Origin: Terrabacter sp. Root85 | GTDB lineage: Bacteria; Actinomycetota; Actinomycetes; Actinomycetales; Dermatophilaceae | DNA: 64,000 nucleotides | Direction: 5' to 3' | Assembly (NCBI RefSeq): GCF_001429185.1 | Contig: NZ_LMIW01000008.1 | Coordinates: 794,056 to 858,055 of the forward strand | In this document: positions 60,401 to 64,000 of the stretch, one piece after another | How positions within the stretch are numbered: position 1 is the first letter of the stretch | Layout of the letters: the number at the start of each line of letters is the position of its first letter | The notes under the pieces: generated by a model | Seen by the model: the letters and a program-made list of their open reading frames with translations, nothing else | Database searches by the model: none | Told to the model about the DNA's origin: nothing | Position numbers and translations under genes: made by a program

Positions 60401-61447
60401 GAGAGCGGGTCCGGGGTCGTGGGCCGGGCGCGGGGCGGCCTCGGCCGTCGTGGCCGGGTCACCCGGCGCGACCTGCTGCTCCACGTCGCCGAGCTCGACC
60501 GCTGGTCCTCCTCGCAGCGGTCGTCACGCCGCTCCTCCCATCGGGTCTCGGCCGCGAGCCGGTCGTCGGGACCGGGCTCCTCACGGGGTCGCGTCACGTC
60601 CGTCTCCGCCACGGGAGACATCCGGGCCCTCGCCGCCGCCCAGTCGCAGGGCTCCGCCGGGGCGCCCGAGCAGATCGCGACCCAGCTGACGCTCGACCTC
60701 GGCGACACGCCGCGGCTCTCCGCGACGAGCGGCCTGCCGGAGATGACCGGCCCGGAGCGGGTCCGGGCCGAGCTCGAGGTGCTCGGCCTCGACGCGAGCG
60801 GTCACGTCGTCGACTTCTACGGCCCGCTGCTCGACGCGCTCGGCGTGACCCGGGCGCGCGACCTGCTCTCCGGGCGCAGCGGCCGCGAGGTCCTCGTCGC
60901 CGGGGTCAAGGTCGCCACCCAGACCCCGCCGATCCGCACCGGGCGCCGCGTCGTCTTCCTCACGCTCGACGACGCCACCGGCCCGGCTGACCTCACCTTC
61001 TTCGAGGACGTCCAGGGCCCGTATGCCGCCACCGTCTTCCACTCGTGGCTGCTGCTCTGTCGGGGGGTCGTGCGGCGCACCGGTCCACGCGGCGTCTCGA
61101 TCCGGGCCACCGGCGCGTGGGAGCTCTCGGGCCTGCAGGACGCGTGGACGTCCGGGGGCATCACCGCCGTCCGCGACGCGCTCGAGGCCGCCGACCGGTC
61201 GGCGTGGGAGCGCGCCACCGCGTTCGCCGGACCCGACGGGGCACGGTCCGGCGTCGGCGAGGGGCCGGACGGCCGGCGGGTGCTCGTCCACGCCTCGGGG
61301 TTCAAGCAGTCGCCGTACGCCGACATCAGGCCGGCGGGCGACGACGTCCGGGGACCGCGCGGCACGAGCGGGCTCGTGCCCACCGAGACGGTGGGCGGCC
61401 CGCCACGCAAGCTGTGGCACGCGAGTCCGGGAAGCTCGGGGCACTAG
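57410..61447 (+). CDS. dnaE2: Error-prone DNA polymerase III alpha subunit DnaE2
   Basis: SOS-induced C-family polymerase for translesion synthesis. 1345 residues, about 200 longer than usual. PHP domain from FVHLHVASGYS (about 23); polymerase active-site acids in PDIDIDVES (Asp 508, 510) and LKLDVLGI (Asp 661); the FVFHEQVLMI, SFGFCKAHAAAFA and HPAAFLAG blocks are typical. HhH and OB (about 1160-1240) domains follow. Two low-complexity insertions (about 174-208, Gly/Arg-rich; about 1030-1070, Ser/Arg-rich) explain the length. GTG 57410 overlaps the HEPN stop; ATG 57422 is an alternative. No imuA/imuB lies in the operon. Confidence 0.95.
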   Translation: MTTGMTTTITSGRTSSAAGSTESFVHLHVASGYSMRYGTAKPHQLVERAAAFGQPALALTDRDGLYGAVKFVRSCMEHDVAPVLGVDLALGPERPERQRSRPVRTPVRGGALVDPRLPRVTVLARGSSTGLAPGAGWAALCRLVTATHLHGERGNPVTSAALVAEHARLLPAPPVPSAAEDDGPGRPEGRGRPDGRGGRPTPSGADGGPSPLVVLLGPDSDVGRAVLAKRRDHARAALERWVALLPRGAVVVEVVCHGGPEHQPGSLGQAGRMLALAREVGVPSIITAAVRHADPQDAAIVDVLDAARRLVALDARHLDRVTTAGHLSPTPLMHALALDVVQVSGPGLVGGGSLAREQARELLARTTALAAECVQDPRADLGIGSVHLPEPGVLGIRPGTNPHRVLARRCRESIPTRYPGRTESELVAVSDRLEDELGVIETLGYATYFLTVAQVCDLIREMGVRVAARGSGAGSLVNYLLGISGVDPMRHGLLMERFCSPLRAELPDIDIDVESARRTEIYERILDHFGGDRVTCVSMMDTYRVRHAIRDAGAALGLPPPEVDAMAKAFPHIAARNVRNALAELPELRASGLDVPRLQLMFDIVERLDGLPRHIALHPCGVVLSDSVLLDRTPVEASWLGFPMSQFDKDDVEEMGLLKLDVLGIRMQSAMAHAIEEVERVDGDHVDLDDESQVPFDDEPTFELVRSTKTLGCFQIESPGQRELIGKFGPRTFDDLIIDISLFRPGPVKSDMIIPFLNARQGWKDPSYLHPSLVPALEETEGVVVFHEQVLMIVAETTGVTLAQADEVRRTLGTPDGQKRIEAWWRPAARDRGYAPEVADKIWEVLKAFASFGFCKAHAAAFALPTYQSAWLKTHHPAAFLAGVLTHDPGMYPKRLILDDARTFGIAILGLDVNVSTGAYRFERTDDGGEAIRLSLADVHGISEAEVAQIVAGQPYSSLSDFWQRAHVSRPVAEKLVLAGGFDSLHDIDLGGPSRLDESGSGVVGRARGGLGRRGRVTRRDLLLHVAELDRWSSSQRSSRRSSHRVSAASRSSGPGSSRGRVTSVSATGDIRALAAAQSQGSAGAPEQIATQLTLDLGDTPRLSATSGLPEMTGPERVRAELEVLGLDASGHVVDFYGPLLDALGVTRARDLLSGRSGREVLVAGVKVATQTPPIRTGRRVVFLTLDDATGPADLTFFEDVQGPYAATVFHSWLLLCRGVVRRTGPRGVSIRATGAWELSGLQDAWTSGGITAVRDALEAADRSAWERATAFAGPDGARSGVGEGPDGRRVLVHASGFKQSPYADIRPAGDDVRGPRGTSGLVPTETVGGPPRKLWHASPGSSGH

Positions 61448-61510
61448 GGTGATGACGCACACGAACCACACGCGGCACCACGCGTACCACGTTCCCAGAC
61501 GGAGGATCCC

Positions 61511-62275
61511 GTGCCCGACGAGCAGCGCCCCCAGCGACGTGGAGGGGTCCGGCCGTCGGCCGTCGTCTCGGCCGTGGGCCACCTCGCCGACGAGTGCTCG
61601 CAGCGCCTCGGCCGGCCGCTCGAGGTGCTCGACCTCGGTGGCGGCACCGGTGGCGTCGCCGTCCCGCTCGCCGAGGCCGGTCACCACGTCACCGTCGTCG
61701 ACCCCAGCCCCGACGCCCTCGCCTCGCTCGGTCGCCGGGCCCGCGAGGCCGGCATCGTCGACCGCATCACGGCGGTCCAGGGCGACGGTGACTCTCTCGG
61801 CTCCGTCCTGGCCGGGCGCCACGTCGACCTCGCCTGCTGCCACGGCACGCTCGAGTTCGTCGACGACCCCGCGGCGACGCTCCACGCCATCGCGCAGGCG
61901 CTGGGCGACGGCGGCGTCCTGTCCCTGCTCGTCTCCGGCCGACTGTCCGTCGTCTTCGCCAAGGCCATCGCGGGTGAGTTCGGCCAGGCCCGCGCGGCCC
62001 TCGTCGACCCCTCCGGTCGCTGGGGGAGCACCGACCCGCTGCCGCGCCGCTTCGACGTCGAGCAGCTCGAGACGCTCCTCGCCGACGCCGGCTTCACCGA
62101 CGTGCGGGTGCGTGGCACCAACATCCTCGGCCACCTCGTCCCGGCCTCGCTCATCGACTCCGAGGCCGACCGCGTCGCCCTGGCCGAGCTCGACGAGCTG
62201 CTCGTCACCGGTCCGGGGCGCGAGTTCCTCCGGACCCTCGGCAATGCCCTCCACGTCGTCGCGCGCCGCGACTGA
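61511..62275 (+). CDS. SAM-dependent methyltransferase, SmtA/CmoM-like
   Basis: A 254-residue class I methyltransferase. Motif I VLDLGGGTGGVAVPLA (about 39-54), VVDPSPDAL (SAM ribose Asp) and CHGTLEFVDD. Like the methyltransferase at 9006, its C-terminal third (LAELDELLVTGPGREFLRTL-NALHVVARR) resembles the CmoM/SmtA group, so the pair may be paralogs; the substrate is unknown. GTG with GGAGG 5 nt upstream. dinB follows after 42 nt on the same strand. Confidence 0.8.
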   Translation: MPDEQRPQRRGGVRPSAVVSAVGHLADECSQRLGRPLEVLDLGGGTGGVAVPLAEAGHHVTVVDPSPDALASLGRRAREAGIVDRITAVQGDGDSLGSVLAGRHVDLACCHGTLEFVDDPAATLHAIAQALGDGGVLSLLVSGRLSVVFAKAIAGEFGQARAALVDPSGRWGSTDPLPRRFDVEQLETLLADAGFTDVRVRGTNILGHLVPASLIDSEADRVALAELDELLVTGPGREFLRTLGNALHVVARRD

Positions 62276-62317
62276 CCGCGCCCTCGTGAGCGCGTCGACC
62301 CGTCCGACGGGCCGACG

Positions 62318-63577
62318 ATGAGCCGCCGCCAGTTCACCGCGCCGACCCGGGCCGGCTCCGAGCCACCCGACGACACCGGCTGCACCGTCCTGCACGTCGA
62401 CATGGACGCCTTCTACGCGTCCGCCTCGCTCATCTCGCGGCCCGAGCTGCGGGGCAGACCCGTCATCATCGGCGGCGCGAGCGGGCGGTCCGTGGTGCTC
62501 TCGGCCACCTACGAGGCGCGGGCCTTCGGGGTCACCTCGGCGATGCCGATGGCCAGGGCCCAGCGGCTGTGCCCGCAGGCAGTCATCATCGAGCCCGACC
62601 ACCGCCGCTACGCCGCCATCTCCGAGGCCGTCATGGCGACCTTCGCGACGATCACCGACAGCGTCGAGCCGCTCTCGCTCGACGAGGCCTTCCTCGACGT
62701 CTCCGGGGCCGTGCGCCGCCTGGGCCGTCCGACCCAGATCGCCGAGCAGCTGCGCGACACGATCGCCGACGAGCAGGGCATCACGTGCTCCGTGGGGGTG
62801 GCCTCGACGAAGTTCGTCGCCAAGCTCGCCTCCAACCTCGCCAAGCCCGACGGGCTCATCGTCGTGCCGCGCGAGGAGGTCGTCTCGTTCCTGCACCAGC
62901 TGCCCGTCGGCGCGATCTGGGGCGTCGGCGACAAGACCGAGGAGCACCTGCACCGCCTCGGCCTGCGCACCGTCGCCGACCTCGCGCACACGCCCGTCGA
63001 GACCCTCCAGCGTGCCCTCGGCGACGTCTCCGGCCGGAGCCTGCACGACCTCGCGTGGGGTCGTGACCCCCGGTCCGTCGTGCCGGAGCGACGCGAGAAG
63101 TCGATCGGCGCCGACGAGACCTTCGCGCACGACATCGACGACCCCGTCCGCATCCACCGCGAGCTGCTGCGCCTCGCCGACCGCACCGCGGCCCGGGCCC
63201 GGTCCGCCGGCATGACGGGGCGCACCGTGTCGATCAAGGTCCGCTTCGCCGACTTCACGACGATCACCCGCGCCAAGACGCTGCGCCACCACACCGACGT
63301 GTCCCGCGACATCTTCGCGACGGCCCGCGAGCTCTACGACCGCCTCGGCCTCCAACGCGCCCGCATCCGGCTCGTCGGGGTCCGCCTCGAGGGGCTCGTC
63401 CCGTCGGCCGTCGCTCCCATCCAGGCCACCCTCGACGAGCCCGAGCACGGGTGGCGTGAGGCCGACCGCGCGGTCGACCGCGCGAGCGCCAGATTCGGAG
63501 CCGGGTCGGTGCGTCCGGCGTCACTCATGCCCGACCGACCCTCGGGTTCCCAACGCGCTCGGCGCGACCTATCCTGA
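62318..63577 (+). CDS. dinB: DNA polymerase IV
   Basis: Y-family translesion polymerase, 419 residues. Motifs: VLHVDMDAFYASA (catalytic Asp), ATYEARAFGVTSAMPMARA, SLDEAFLDVS (catalytic Asp-Glu), TCSVGVASTKFVAKLAS, WGVGDKT (HhH) and the little-finger domain around GRTVSIKVRFADFTTITR. No LexA box is obvious right upstream, so SOS control is not supported for this gene. It could serve as the Y-family partner of DnaE2 in place of ImuB; that is inference. Confidence 0.95.
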   Translation: MSRRQFTAPTRAGSEPPDDTGCTVLHVDMDAFYASASLISRPELRGRPVIIGGASGRSVVLSATYEARAFGVTSAMPMARAQRLCPQAVIIEPDHRRYAAISEAVMATFATITDSVEPLSLDEAFLDVSGAVRRLGRPTQIAEQLRDTIADEQGITCSVGVASTKFVAKLASNLAKPDGLIVVPREEVVSFLHQLPVGAIWGVGDKTEEHLHRLGLRTVADLAHTPVETLQRALGDVSGRSLHDLAWGRDPRSVVPERREKSIGADETFAHDIDDPVRIHRELLRLADRTAARARSAGMTGRTVSIKVRFADFTTITRAKTLRHHTDVSRDIFATARELYDRLGLQRARIRLVGVRLEGLVPSAVAPIQATLDEPEHGWREADRAVDRASARFGAGSVRPASLMPDRPSGSQRARRDLS

Positions 63578-63651
63578 GGGAAAGAAGTCCGCGTCGGCCG
63601 TTTCCGACATACGATTCGGGCACAGTCGATTTCGCACCAGGGAGGTGCCAG

Positions 63652-64000
63652 GTGGCACTCTCGGAACACGAGGAAGCACTCCTCCAGCAGATGGAGGAAG
63701 CCCTCTACGCCGAAGACCCTCGATTCGCCTCGCGGATCGAGAAGACGAAGTCGCGCGGTCTCGGCCGTGGACGCCTCGTCGCCGGAGTGGTGGCTGCGGT
63801 CGTCGGTCTCGCCCTGGTCGTCTTCTCGGCGATGAGCAGCAGCATCTGGCTCGGTGCGGTCGGCTTCGCCATCATGGTCGCAGGCATCGTCTACGCGATC
63901 ACCCCGTCGAAGACGAAGCTCGCAGCCGTCGCCAGCGACGGCACCACCAAGCCGCGGGCCGGCGGCAAGGCCAAGGCCGCCTCCGCCAAGCAGGGCACCT
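63652..64000 (+). CDS. DUF3040 membrane protein (partial, runs off the window)
   Basis: The 116 codons visible start at GTG 63652 after a GGGAGG ribosome site. The product begins ALSEHEEALLQQMEEALYAE, the DUF3040 signature, with two TM helices (about 45-62 and 66-84) and an Ala/Lys/Gly-rich basic tail still open at the edge. Function is unknown. Matches Rv2169c, which in mycobacteria lies just before mraZ and the division/cell-wall cluster. A TACGAT box about 40 nt upstream is a promoter candidate. Confidence 0.9.
   Translation, partial: MALSEHEEALLQQMEEALYAEDPRFASRIEKTKSRGLGRGRLVAGVVAAVVGLALVVFSAMSSSIWLGAVGFAIMVAGIVYAITPSKTKLAAVASDGTTKPRAGGKAKAASAKQGT

Noticed and set aside
57269-60484. A 1071-codon open frame antisense to dnaE2 (and other very long antisense frames, e.g. 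1214 codons in a second plus-strand frame of dnaE2, and 638 codons at 4158-6074).
   Set aside because: They are Arg/Asp/Gly-rich shadow frames produced by high GC codon bias; no domains, and dnaE2 and the ECF genes explain the DNA.
62318-63577. SOS control of dinB.
   Set aside because: No TCGAAC-N4-GTTCGA type box is visible between the methyltransferase and dinB, so it was not claimed.

Overview
The window is about 72% GC with dense, short-spaced coding DNA and frequent GTG/TTG starts. It carries an actinobacterial bcc-aa3 respiratory gene set (diheme QcrC, QcrA with an N-terminal membrane module, the actinobacterial subunit IV CtaF), a class II DAHP synthase, a PASTA-type Ser/Thr kinase, LexA-type SOS control (TCGAAC-N4-GTTCGA) and several actinobacteria-only families (DUF3043, DUF3040, SAV_6107 HEPN, Rv2175c). 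The source is an actinomycete, most likely Micrococcales; Intrasporangiaceae is my guess from overall gene style and cannot be proven here. There is no insertion sequence, prophage, CRISPR array, tRNA or rRNA that I can see. This is core chromosome.

Layout. 1-6.0 kb (minus strand): a cobalamin-riboswitch operon encoding a secreted, membrane-anchored SCO2322-like protein, EcfT, a double EcfA ATPase, an ECF S component, CobU and CobS. 6-16.7 kb: mixed metabolic and repair genes (serine hydrolase, DUF3043, PCMT, CmoM-like methyltransferase, M20 peptidase, phosphoesterase, NadA, a short-chain dehydrogenase, a QueA-like enzyme, glycerate kinase). 16.8-31.7 kb: erpA, adoK, aat, a TusA/cysteine-desulfurase-like pair, then cytochrome oxidase and bc1 genes in two convergent blocks (ctaC-ctaD-ctaF on plus; ctaE-qcrC-qcrA-qcrB on minus), followed by a pseudo-receiver protein and trpD. 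31.8-54.4 kb: a DEDDh/GIY-YIG nuclease, acyl-CoA ligase, SRPBCC protein, glucokinase, PlsC, a MacRS-like two-component system, DAHP synthase, threonine aldolase, EamA transporter, PASTA kinase, LysM/transglycosylase protein, Rv2175c-like regulator, polyprenyl synthase and MetF. 54.4-63.6 kb: PepSY and DUF4126 proteins, an SOS-controlled DUF6504/HEPN/dnaE2 operon, a methyltransferase and dinB. A DUF3040 gene runs off the right edge.

From glycerate kinase to DUF3040 the order follows, with insertions, Mycobacterium tuberculosis Rv2205c down to Rv2169c and the matching Streptomyces SCO21xx block. This suggests mraZ and the dcw cluster lie just beyond the right edge.

The least ordinary things are: a cysteine-desulfurase-like protein next to cytochrome oxidase that keeps the sulfur-accepting Cys loop but lacks the PLP lysine; an SOS dnaE2 operon with no imuA/imuB; the riboswitch-linked surface protein of the ECF operon; a strongly over-represented heptamer GTATGCC (28 copies, both strands, genic and intergenic); and a fixed TANNNT-N6/7-(A/G)TG geometry at 14 gene starts that points to widespread leaderless transcription.
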